Source: Burkholderiales bacterium (lineage in GTDB: Bacteria; Pseudomonadota; Gammaproteobacteria; Burkholderiales; Usitatibacteraceae). Taken from it: 6,265 nucleotides of DNA. The notes under the pieces are model-generated. The model was not told where the DNA came from, ran no database searches, and was given only the letters and a program-made list of their open reading frames with translations. The translations under genes and the position numbers were made by a program. The stretch spans positions 1 through 6,265 of the forward strand of contig JAJAYN010000104.1 in NCBI GenBank assembly GCA_026786225.1. The letters are read 5' to 3'. Below are positions 1-5,741 of this stretch, one piece after another (within the stretch, counting starts at the first letter, position 1; each line of letters starts with the position of its first letter).

Positions 1-560
1 GCACAGACGTTGACGAGATGTCTACGTTGCAGGAGCAGGCGCTGGCCAACGACGCGCGCTTGATGGGAATGTTTTATCTGGTGTTCAACGAATGGACGGT
101 GGACGCTATTCTCGAAACATATGACATCAACAAAGCCGACTGCACGAAGTTGTTGCTGCAACTGGACAAGCTGCGACTCATCGAATTGGGTGTCAACAAC
201 GCGGTGCGGCTCAAGGTGCCCAAGACATTGCGCCTGCAGCGTGACGGTCCGATCCGGCGCTCGCATGGCACCACGGTGATGCGGGATTTCCTGGATGTGG
301 CGTTTGCGGAAGTAGGCGGTTATTTTCGCTTCGAATTTCGCGATCTGTCGCGCGCCTCGGTTGCCCATCTTGAGCGCAAGCTTGAGCGTATCGCGCAAGA
401 GCTGCACGAGCTGGCCGAACTGGATAGTTACCTGCCGCCCGATCAGCGGCAAACCATCGGTCTGGCACTTGGTATGCGTCCGTGGACGATGTCGTGGGTG
501 ACGGGGTTGAAGAAAAAGCGTGGCGCAGCGGAACCGGTTGTCGCCACCATTAAAAAATAG
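1..560 (+). CDS. XRE-type transcriptional regulator, C-terminal part (5' end outside window)
   Basis: The reading frame is open to the left edge (first full codon at base 3), so the ATG at 18 is probably internal and the gene starts upstream. From memory, proteobacterial XRE regulators of about 230-250 residues have an N-terminal Cro/cI helix-turn-helix followed by a region like this one. That region has an opening 'LQEQALANDARLMGMFY', a winged-helix-like stretch (WTVDAILETYDINKADCTKLL, then a small strand 'NAVRLKV'), a 'DGPIRR' segment and a closing 'LALGMRPW'. I infer that it is a DNA-binding regulator whose helix-turn-helix is missing here only because of the window edge. A lysine-rich tail (LKKKRGAAEPVVATIKK) ends at a TAG. 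The GNAT gene begins 18 bases downstream, which suggests co-transcription. The signal it senses and its targets cannot be read from this sequence. Confidence 0.75.
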   Translation, partial: TDVDEMSTLQEQALANDARLMGMFYLVFNEWTVDAILETYDINKADCTKLLLQLDKLRLIELGVNNAVRLKVPKTLRLQRDGPIRRSHGTTVMRDFLDVAFAEVGGYFRFEFRDLSRASVAHLERKLERIAQELHELAELDSYLPPDQRQTIGLALGMRPWTMSWVTGLKKKRGAAEPVVATIKK

Positions 561-578
561 AACAGGAAAAAATTCGCA

Positions 579-1403
579 GTGTGGCCATCCAGCAAAGATT
601 ATCCGGGAACATATTCGGACATGTTCGTTCGTCCGCCGACGACGCAGGTATCGCAAGACGACAAGTACATCGCATACCGGACACCAGCGCGATCAGATTT
701 CTGGTGGGGCGCGTATCTGGTTTCGCGCGATGTCGTGACAAAAGATAGCTTGCCCGGCGTGTTGCTTGAATGGGAAAAGCGTCTGGGCGACCTGAAAGAC
801 ATCAAGAAGAAAATAATTCAATGGGAACTTCCGCTCGGCGATTTGCCGGTTGCCGCTCCAGATCTGACCTCGGAATTCAATGATCCCGCGGCTGAGGCCC
901 ATGTAAATTCAGTGCTGGTGGCAACACCCGTCACGATACAGTCCGCATTCGCGATGCCCGATGTGACGCTGCATGAAGCAAAGTCAGCAGCCGACTTCGC
1001 GGCGATTGTCGATATGGCCATCGCAGATCTGGAATGTACCCCCGAGTTACCCGCAACGGCCGATTTTCTCAGGTGGAAGCATGGCCAGTTTCACGAAGGT
1101 GTGAAGCAAGGCGGCGGCAAATGGTGGATGCTCAAATTCAAAGGTGAATTTGTCGCGAACTGCGGACTATTCACCCACAAGCGAATCGCGCGATTCCGCG
1201 AAGTCACTACCCATCCGCAATGGCGGTGTCGCGGTTTTGCACGCATACTCTGCCAGCTTGTGCTTGCCGAGGGATTCAAAGACCCGACCGTTGATCAAGC
1301 CGTCGTCATCTCGGAACACAATTCTTCACCGGAACGGATATACAAATCGGTTGGATTCTCGCCGACCTCGTTTCAGGTCGCGTTACAGTGGGACCTGAAA
1401 TAG
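579..1403 (+). CDS. GNAT-family N-acetyltransferase with N-terminal extension domain
   Basis: This 274-residue protein has two parts. Residues 130-274 form the GNAT fold, which moves an acetyl group from acetyl-CoA to an amine. The acetyl-CoA loop is visible as R216-C-R-G219-F-A221, matching the family pattern R/Q-x-x-G-x-G/A. It follows the strand 'FREVTTHPQW', and the late motif is YKSVGF (255-260). Residues 1-125 contain 'RSDFWWGAYLV' (39-48), which resembles the N-terminal domain I recall from about 260-residue GNAT proteins (D-[FY]-W-[WF]-G-N). Here Ala45 stands where I would expect Asn. The start is GTG at 579 with AGGA at 564-567, an 11-base spacing; the next in-frame start is ATG at 621, which would trim 14 residues. 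It sits 18 bases after the regulator gene, so the two are probably one operon. The substrate is unknown; a small molecule or a protein N-terminus is possible. Confidence 0.85.
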   Translation: MWPSSKDYPGTYSDMFVRPPTTQVSQDDKYIAYRTPARSDFWWGAYLVSRDVVTKDSLPGVLLEWEKRLGDLKDIKKKIIQWELPLGDLPVAAPDLTSEFNDPAAEAHVNSVLVATPVTIQSAFAMPDVTLHEAKSAADFAAIVDMAIADLECTPELPATADFLRWKHGQFHEGVKQGGGKWWMLKFKGEFVANCGLFTHKRIARFREVTTHPQWRCRGFARILCQLVLAEGFKDPTVDQAVVISEHNSSPERIYKSVGFSPTSFQVALQWDLK

Positions 1404-1486
1404 AATCGCAGATTCATCGCGGGTAGTGATTTCAACAGGCCGCGTCACACCAACGTGTGTCCTGATAAAAACAATCGGAAATACAA

Positions 1487-3382
1487 GTGTTCACCCATTT
1501 CGAAAAACTCGTTCATCCCTATCCTGAAGCGGCCCCTGAGCCCACGCCCAAAACGTTTATGGCGTTCATGTGGGCGGCCTCAAAGGGCTTGCGTCCGTAC
1601 TTGTTATTCATGACGCTTTGTACCGCCGCCATCGGTGTGTTCGAGGCCTTTTTGTTCAGCATGCTCGGTCAGGTGGTGGATTGGCTTGCCAACACCGATC
1701 CAGCCGCGCTATGGACAACACAGAAAGGCAATCTGCTGCTGTTAGCAGTGATTCTCGTTGCCAGCCCGATCGTCGTGGCATTGCAGGCTTTGCTGAAACA
1801 TCAGGCGATGGCGGGCAATTTCCCGATGTTGCTGCGCTGGAAATTTCATCGGCTGATGTTGAGCCAGAGCTTCAGTTTCTATCAGGACGAATTCGCCGGG
1901 CGTGTCGCCACAAAGGTTATGCAGACCGCCCTCGCGGCGCGCGATGTATGGATGATCGTGGCGGACATCCTCGTTTTCGTAGCGATCTATATCGCGACCC
2001 TCATCCTGATTGTCGGCAGCTTTGATCTTTGGGTGGTGACGCCATTCATGGGCTGGCTGCTGCTCTATGCTTTGGCGGTCTGGTTTTTTGTGCCGCGGCT
2101 GGCAAAGGTTTCCCAGCAGCAGGCCGATGCACGCTCGCTCATGACCGGCCGCGTCACCGATGCGTACACCAACATTGCCACCGTGAAACTGTTTTCACAC
2201 ACCAATCGCGAAGCAAACTACGTGCGTTCGGCGATGCAGGATTTCATGCAGACCGTGTATCGGCAATGGCGCTTGATCACCGCCTTTGAAGTCGTCAATC
2301 AAGTATTGAGCGTGCTGCTGATCGCCTCGACCTCCGGTGTCACGCTGTGGCTATGGATGAATGGCAAAATCGGCGTGGGTGCTGTTGCGGCAGCGACCGC
2401 GATGGCGTTGCGGCTGAACGGGATCTCGCACTGGATCATGTGGGAATTCGCGGCCTTGTTCGAGCATATCGGTACGGTGCGCGATGGTATGACGATACTT
2501 TCCAGACCGCACACGGTTACAGACGCTGCCGATGCCAAACCGCTGGCGGTTTCACGCGGCGAGATTTGTTTCGACAACGTGAGCTTTGCCTACGGCACGA
2601 AGGAAGCCGCAAATAAAAATGTGATCGACAAGCTCAATCTCACCATCCGTGCCGGCGAGAAAATCGGCTTGGTCGGGCGATCGGGCGCGGGCAAATCCAC
2701 CGTCGTCAATCTGCTGCTGCGTTTCTACGATATTCGCGAAGGCCGTATCCTCATCGACGGACAAAATATTGCGCACGTCACCCAGGACAGCCTGCGTACG
2801 CAGGTCGGCATGGTCACGCAGGACACGTCGCTATTGCATCGCTCGGTACGTGAAAATATCATTTATGGCCGCCCCGATGCGAGTGACGCAGATATGTACG
2901 CTGCGGCCAAACGCGCCGAAGCACACGAATTTATTTTGCAGCTCACCGACCCCGCAGGCCGCCGCGGCTACGATGCGCACGTTGGCGAGCGCGGCGTGAA
3001 GCTCTCCGGCGGGCAGCGACAGCGCATTGCGATTGCGCGCGTCAAATTGAAAGATGCACCGATCCTGCTGCTCGATGAAGCGACCAGCGCACTGGATTCC
3101 GAAGTAGAGGCGGCGATTCAGGCAAGCCTCTACAAACTGATGGAAGGTAAAACCGTGGTGGCGATTGCGCACCGGTTATCGACAATTGCCGCGATGGACC
3201 GGTTGATCGTGCTCGATGAGGGGCGCGTGGTGGAAGAGGGTGATCACAAAAGCCTGCTCAATCGCAACGGCTTGTATGCACGACTGTGGGCGCATCAGAG
3301 TGGCGGGTTTTTGGGAGATGCGCTGGATGATACGGAGCTCGTGCATGTTGCGCGGGCCGCAGAATCGGCAGCAGCCAGTTAG
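1487..3382 (+). CDS. ABC exporter half-transporter (fused permease and ATPase, ABCB/MsbA-like)
   Basis: This 631-residue inner-membrane protein has an N-terminal six-helix membrane domain, with helices near 38-60, 83-103, 157-178, 183-204, 268-290 and 293-312. The cytoplasmic ATPase domain runs from about 358 to 605. All ATPase motifs are present: Walker A GRSGAGKST (397-405), Q-loop Gln445, signature LSGGQRQR (506-513), Walker B ILLLDEATSALD (526-537) with catalytic Glu531, and H-loop His562. It is therefore probably active as a homodimer, exporting a lipid, drug or other hydrophobic compound; the substrate is not readable. The GTG start at 1487 has a weak GGAA (1477-1480) six bases upstream. 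It is preferred over Met25 because the opening 'FEKLVHPYPE' looks like the conserved N-terminus of this exporter subfamily. An 83-base gap separates it from the GNAT gene, so it may have its own promoter. The tail after 605 is short and low in complexity (AAESAAAS). Confidence 0.93.
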   Translation: MFTHFEKLVHPYPEAAPEPTPKTFMAFMWAASKGLRPYLLFMTLCTAAIGVFEAFLFSMLGQVVDWLANTDPAALWTTQKGNLLLLAVILVASPIVVALQALLKHQAMAGNFPMLLRWKFHRLMLSQSFSFYQDEFAGRVATKVMQTALAARDVWMIVADILVFVAIYIATLILIVGSFDLWVVTPFMGWLLLYALAVWFFVPRLAKVSQQQADARSLMTGRVTDAYTNIATVKLFSHTNREANYVRSAMQDFMQTVYRQWRLITAFEVVNQVLSVLLIASTSGVTLWLWMNGKIGVGAVAAATAMALRLNGISHWIMWEFAALFEHIGTVRDGMTILSRPHTVTDAADAKPLAVSRGEICFDNVSFAYGTKEAANKNVIDKLNLTIRAGEKIGLVGRSGAGKSTVVNLLLRFYDIREGRILIDGQNIAHVTQDSLRTQVGMVTQDTSLLHRSVRENIIYGRPDASDADMYAAAKRAEAHEFILQLTDPAGRRGYDAHVGERGVKLSGGQRQRIAIARVKLKDAPILLLDEATSALDSEVEAAIQASLYKLMEGKTVVAIAHRLSTIAAMDRLIVLDEGRVVEEGDHKSLLNRNGLYARLWAHQSGGFLGDALDDTELVHVARAAESAAAS

Positions 3383-3408
3383 GCCACGCCTTGCTCCTGC
3401 CATCATGC

Positions 3409-3448
3409 TTGCCCGCTGCACGACACGATGGGTCACGGCAGCGGGCAA
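3409..3448. terminator. Inverted repeat between convergent genes, likely bidirectional terminator
   Basis: TTGCCCGCTGC (3409-3419) and GCAGCGGGCAA (3438-3448) are perfect 11-bp inverted copies around an 18-base loop, which can add a 3-bp inner stem (3422-3424 with 3432-3434). The element lies in the 89-base gap where the ABC exporter (ending at 3382) and the VOC gene (ending at 3472) converge, the usual place for a shared terminator. No T-run follows on either strand, so it is not a textbook intrinsic terminator. It could instead protect the 3' ends of the transcripts or act with Rho. Confidence 0.6.
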
Positions 3449-3471
3449 TCGATTTCCAATGACGATGCTGC

Positions 3472-3843
3472 CTAACGGTGTTGATCCACCAGAATCGAGT
3501 TTCCATCTGGATCGGCAGTCATGAAGCTGGCCGGGCCGGTCGTGGTTTCGTCGGCTTCGGTGTTCATGACGAGACCAAGGCCCTTGAGCTGGCGCTGCAA
3601 TTCCCGGACGTCGGTGAAGGTGTCCAGAGGCTTGCCATCCTGGTCCCAGCCTGGATTGAAGGTAATGATGTTTTTTTCGAACATGCCTTGAAACAATCCG
3701 ATGATGTGATCGCCGTTTTTCATGATCAGCCAGTTCTGCGCCTGATCGCCCCCGAAAATCGTAAACCCCAGTCTTTGGTAGAAGACTTTCGATGCTTCGA
3801 TATCCTTTACGGCCAGACTGATTGAGAAAGCGCCAAGTTCCAT
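3472..3843 (-). CDS. VOC-family (glyoxalase/bleomycin-resistance fold) protein, intact
   Basis: This 123-residue protein matches the single-domain VOC fold of paired beta-alpha-beta-beta-beta modules. The first module opens with 'FSISLAVKDIEASKVFYQRLGF' (6-27), and the second ends with the typical 'DPDGN' turn (111-115). The segments GDHIIGLFQGMFEKN (44-58) and FNPGWDQDG (62-70) are, as I recall, strongly conserved in a proteobacterial VOC subfamily that has no assigned reaction. Two usual metal-ligand positions are not filled in the usual way: Ser7 lies near the first-strand His, and Leu118 replaces the Glu expected after DPDGNxI. An ordinary metal-dependent glyoxalase role is therefore doubtful. 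The ATG at 3843 is well supported by AGGAG (3849-3853) five bases upstream. It lies 77 bases after the DUF4199 gene on the same strand and may be read through from it. The stop is TAG. Confidence 0.88.
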   Translation of the reverse strand: MELGAFSISLAVKDIEASKVFYQRLGFTIFGGDQAQNWLIMKNGDHIIGLFQGMFEKNIITFNPGWDQDGKPLDTFTDVRELQRQLKGLGLVMNTEADETTTGPASFMTADPDGNSILVDQHR

Positions 3844-3901
3844 TTTTTCTCCTAATTGAATTTGTGAAGGACATCAATTGTGGGTGGCACACAGGCCGAA
3901 A

Positions 3902-3920
3902 TTGCTACCTTTCTTGCTAC
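3902..3920. repeat. Short direct repeat TTGCTAC x2 (12-bp period)
   Basis: TTGCTAC occurs at 3902-3908 and again at 3914-3920, separated by CTTTC. The pair sits directly after the DUF4199 stop codon, about 60 bases upstream of the VOC start. A tandem half-site for a regulator with about one helical turn of spacing is possible, but chance occurrence of a 7-bp repeat cannot be excluded. Confidence 0.25.
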
Positions 3921-4463
3921 TTAGGCGGCTGCTGCAAACTTTTCATCGTCGCGCCGCTTTCGGCTCAGCACAACCGCTGTCACGAGCGTGAACAACAAGC
4001 CAACTGGCAAGGGCTCAAGAAATGTGATGGCGATATTGACGAGCGGGTTTTTGTACATCTCCATGAATCCATCCACCTCCTTTTTTTGTGCCGCGATCTG
4101 GGCTTCCGTGGCACCGGCTTTTTTGGCCTTCGCGACGACATATGCCGCATACTTCTCGCCGAAATCTGGTGCCACTTTGTAGTAAACAACTTGCCAAGTC
4201 GCCACATAACAGGTGCTGGCAACGAGTGTGATCATCAGCCCCACCAGAAAAGCGCGGCCAAACTTCACCTTTCCACCGGCCACGTTATCGCGATATGACC
4301 TGACTCCAAAAAACACCATCAGGAAGGCAAGCAGCATTGTCGTGTAGCCGATGACCTCGCCCTTATCGAAGCCAATCTTGTCCATGAAGGGCACGGTCAT
4401 GAGCATCATCGCCGAGAGAATGGCACCGGCGATGAGGCCGAAGGTAAGTACGATTTTTTGCAT
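3921..4463 (-). CDS. DUF4199 domain membrane protein
   Basis: This 180-residue protein has four predicted membrane helices (about 3-25, 37-54, 70-95 and 140-167). Charge distribution follows the positive-inside rule. The loop 55-70 (VRSYRDNVAGGKVKFGR) and the tail SRKRRDDEKF are basic and should be cytoplasmic. The charged segment 97-138, rich in Ala and Lys, should form a periplasmic helix. The pattern G-x-R-x-Y-R-D followed by a glycine pair and K-F-x-x-A-F is what I recall from DUF4199, a family common in Bacteroidetes and some proteobacteria with no established function. The ATG at 4463 has a good GGGAG (4469-4473) with five-base spacing. It lies 150 bases downstream of the membrane LuxR gene on the same strand, with a palindrome in the gap. 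A role as partner or target of that regulator is an inference. Confidence 0.85.
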   Translation of the reverse strand: MQKIVLTFGLIAGAILSAMMLMTVPFMDKIGFDKGEVIGYTTMLLAFLMVFFGVRSYRDNVAGGKVKFGRAFLVGLMITLVASTCYVATWQVVYYKVAPDFGEKYAAYVVAKAKKAGATEAQIAAQKKEVDGFMEMYKNPLVNIAITFLEPLPVGLLFTLVTAVVLSRKRRDDEKFAAAA

Positions 4464-4613
4464 GGTAGCTCCCAGTTAGAGTTGATCGTTTAGACAGGCC
4501 GAATGTACCGGCTGAGCCCGGTCGCATACATCATCCAAAAGGATGATTTTGCGAGTTTTAGCGAGAAGTCATACGAAAGTAGTGCGCCGGGATGCTATCG
4601 ATGAGCAATGGGT
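4464..4613 (-). other. Regulatory-looking intergenic region upstream of the DUF4199 gene
   Basis: This 150-base gap separates the LuxR-type gene from the DUF4199 gene on the same strand. It holds a perfect 7-4-7 palindrome (4530-4547) and, closer to the DUF4199 start, a 5-bp stem ACCGG/CCGGT (4507-4511 with 4518-4522) that would lie in the mRNA leader. I could not pick a convincing -35/-10 pair. The length and the palindrome suggest the DUF4199 gene has its own regulated promoter rather than depending only on read-through. Confidence 0.4.
4530..4547. promoter_or_regulatory. Perfect 18-bp palindrome, candidate operator
   Basis: ATCATCC-AAAA-GGATGAT is a perfect 7-bp inverted repeat with a 4-base centre, located 67 bases upstream of the DUF4199 ATG and 67 bases past the LuxR-type stop. 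An 18-bp dyad fits the footprint of a dimeric LuxR/FixJ-type helix-turn-helix, and the gene just upstream encodes such a protein. As RNA it would form a weak A/U-rich hairpin. On the plus strand it is followed by TTTT, but no plus-strand gene ends there, so a terminator role is less likely. Confidence 0.45.
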
Positions 4614-5069
4614 CTACGGAATTAGCCGAAATTCCTTGCCCAGCTGGACCGCCTGGGTTCGCCGCCGTGCGCCGAGCTTGTCGAATACGCGGCTCGAATG
4701 TGTCTTGACTGTGTTTTCGCTCACAAATGCGCGGGCGGCAATCTCCTTGTTGGAGAGACCCTCGGCGATCAGCTCAAGAATCTTGAGCTCACGCGGAGTA
4801 ATGCCCAGCGTCGCAAGCCGGGCCTCGTCGCGCACAAAGTTGGCAGGTGCCGGGACGACCACCTCCCGCATCACGACGGTTTCAGTGTGACGCGGCGGCC
4901 GCGTTAACTTAAGGCCAATCCAGATGCCCAGGCATGCAAACACGGTAGCTACAAGCCCGCCATAAATCTCTACCGAATACTCCACCATCAGCCAGCGGTA
5001 CTCGATGAGCTTCAGGGCCGCAATGAGTATGCCGCACAGAAGGCCGTAAAGGAGTACGTGTTTGCCCAT
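4614..5069 (-). CDS. Membrane-anchored LuxR/FixJ-type helix-turn-helix regulator
   Basis: This 151-residue protein has two N-terminal membrane helices (about 4-23 and 35-55) joined by a short periplasmic loop. A basic and proline-containing linker follows (56-80), then a C-terminal LuxR-type helix-turn-helix (88-145). The DNA-binding domain is complete: 'LGITPRELKILELIAEGLSNKEIA' is followed by recognition helix 'SENTVKTHSSRVFDKLGA' and 'RRRTQAV'. There is no receiver domain and no autoinducer-binding domain, so any signal must come through the membrane segment or a partner. Both termini should be cytoplasmic. The frame stays open upstream to 5231, but ATG 5069 is chosen because the hydrophobic segment starts right there and the extra residues would overlap the VOC pseudogene and look non-conserved. 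No clear Shine-Dalgarno precedes 5069. From memory, small regulators of this type are often beside DUF4199 genes, as here. The stop is TAG. Confidence 0.85.
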   Translation of the reverse strand: MGKHVLLYGLLCGILIAALKLIEYRWLMVEYSVEIYGGLVATVFACLGIWIGLKLTRPPRHTETVVMREVVVPAPANFVRDEARLATLGITPRELKILELIAEGLSNKEIAARAFVSENTVKTHSSRVFDKLGARRRTQAVQLGKEFRLIP

Positions 5070-5142
5070 GGGCAATTCTACTAGTGTGCTGTTCGGGTGG
5101 GGAATGGCAACTTTAAGTGGTTGACCGTAATGGATGAGCGAG

Positions 5143-5565
5143 TCATTGTTCGGGCAACGTGTAGTCGTTTCGCCTTGCCGGATCGCCCGACAGGTACTGG
5201 ACGAACTCCCATTCATTTCCCTCGGGATCATAAAAGTACAGGCGTTTGCGGTGCGGATGCGCGTTTGGCACGAGCGTATTCTCCTGATATCCCGCCTTTC
5301 GGAGTCGCGTGCGCACTATTTCGGCGTCCGCCACCTCATACGCGAGATGATTCAAGGGCGAGCCCCTGTGCGCAGCGACAAACGGGCCTTTCGCTTGATT
5401 GAGCGCAACCTACATGTCCTCGGTGCCGACGTGCACCCATCGCAGTCCGTCAGGCTCCGTCGTATCTCGGCGAACCCGAAATTCAGAAAACGCCGCCTGG
5501 AGAAAACGCATAATCGCGTCGATGTCGTGGACGGAGAGATTAGCGTGTTCGAGTTTCACGGGCAT
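5143..5565 (-). pseudogene. VOC-family (glyoxalase fold) gene interrupted by one in-frame TAG
   Basis: Reading from ATG 5565 gives a 140-codon frame that is continuous except for TAG at codon 52 (plus-strand bases 5410-5412). Both halves are one VOC protein. The first part opens 'MPVKLEHANLSVHDIDAIMRF' and runs to 'LRWVHVGTEDM'; the second resumes 'VALNQAKGPF' and ends at 'EWEFVQYLSGDPARRN'. Homologues I recall have Tyr at the broken position (Y-x-A-L-N), so one base change from TAC or TAT explains the stop. His7, His73 and Glu120 sit at usual metal-ligand positions, so the intact form could have been a metal-dependent enzyme; its substrate is unknown. GGAAAG lies five bases before the ATG, and a possible promoter lies further upstream. 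Only 73 bases separate it from the LuxR-type gene. Fragments of 51 and 88 residues would each lack half the fold, so I call it a pseudogene unless the base is a sequencing error. Confidence 0.75.
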
Positions 5566-5611
5566 CGTAACTTTCCAGTTTGCGAAACAATGAAACAGTT
5601 GGGGTCATTGA

Positions 5612-5640
5612 ATATTATTAGCTATTGAAAGATCTGACCA
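5612..5640 (-). promoter_or_regulatory. Candidate sigma-70-type promoter for the interrupted VOC gene
   Basis: On the minus strand, TGGTCA (5640-5635) and TAATAT (5617-5612) are separated by exactly 17 bases and match the consensus at four and five of six positions. The hexamers lie in the only clearly AT-rich stretch of the area, about 47 bases upstream of ATG 5565. The -35 hexamer overlaps one arm of a GGTCA/TGACC inverted repeat (5603-5607 and 5635-5639), which brackets the core promoter and could bind a regulator. Transcription would start near 5605. Confidence 0.4.
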
Positions 5641-5665
5641 CATTGCCTTTGTTCCTCAACCACTG

Positions 5666-5703
5666 GCGCGCTCCCGAGGCTAAAAATGCCTGAAGGACCG
5701 CGC
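5666..5703. terminator. Imperfect hairpin downstream of the CHRD gene
   Basis: The outer stem GCGCG (5666-5670) pairs with CGCGC (5699-5703). After one mismatch, TCC (5672-5674) pairs with GGA (5695-5697). An inner AGGC/GCCT stem (5677-5680 with 5688-5691) closes a TAAAAAT loop. It lies 39 bases past the CHRD stop on the transcribed strand, which suits a 3'-end structure. It has internal mismatches and no T-run, so intrinsic termination is uncertain. The rest of the 176-base gap 5566-5741 holds only the candidate promoter for the next gene. Confidence 0.3.
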
Positions 5704-5741
5704 AAATGCTTAATGTTGCATATCGGTTCGACGTAATCGCT

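Noticed and set aside
3176..3892. 238-codon open frame on the minus strand
   Set aside because: It runs antisense through the 3' end of the ABC exporter and over the intact VOC gene in another frame; the peptide has no recognisable fold, and both overlapped genes are convincing.
3822..4298. 158-codon open frame on the plus strand
   Set aside because: It is antisense to the DUF4199 gene and the peptide looks like a shadow translation, rich in Cys and His with no pattern.
4530..4550. Palindrome plus TTTT as an intrinsic terminator on the plus strand
   Set aside because: No plus-strand gene ends nearby, the stem is A/U-rich and weak, and on the minus strand the stem is followed by GTATG rather than a T-run.
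5070..5231. Longer N-terminus for the LuxR-type gene from ATG 5231
   Set aside because: The extra 54 residues overlap the VOC frame, look non-conserved and would put a polar, Arg/Ser-rich stretch before the first membrane helix; ATG 5069 gives the expected family start.
5143..5355. Short independent VOC gene starting at TTG 5355
   Set aside because: The frame continues upstream to the amber codon and beyond in homologous sequence, and a 70-residue piece would carry only part of the VOC fold.
5134..5628. 164-codon open frame on the plus strand
   Set aside because: It is antisense to the interrupted VOC gene, whose two halves are clearly homologous to known VOC proteins; the antisense peptide is rich in Arg and resembles no family I know.
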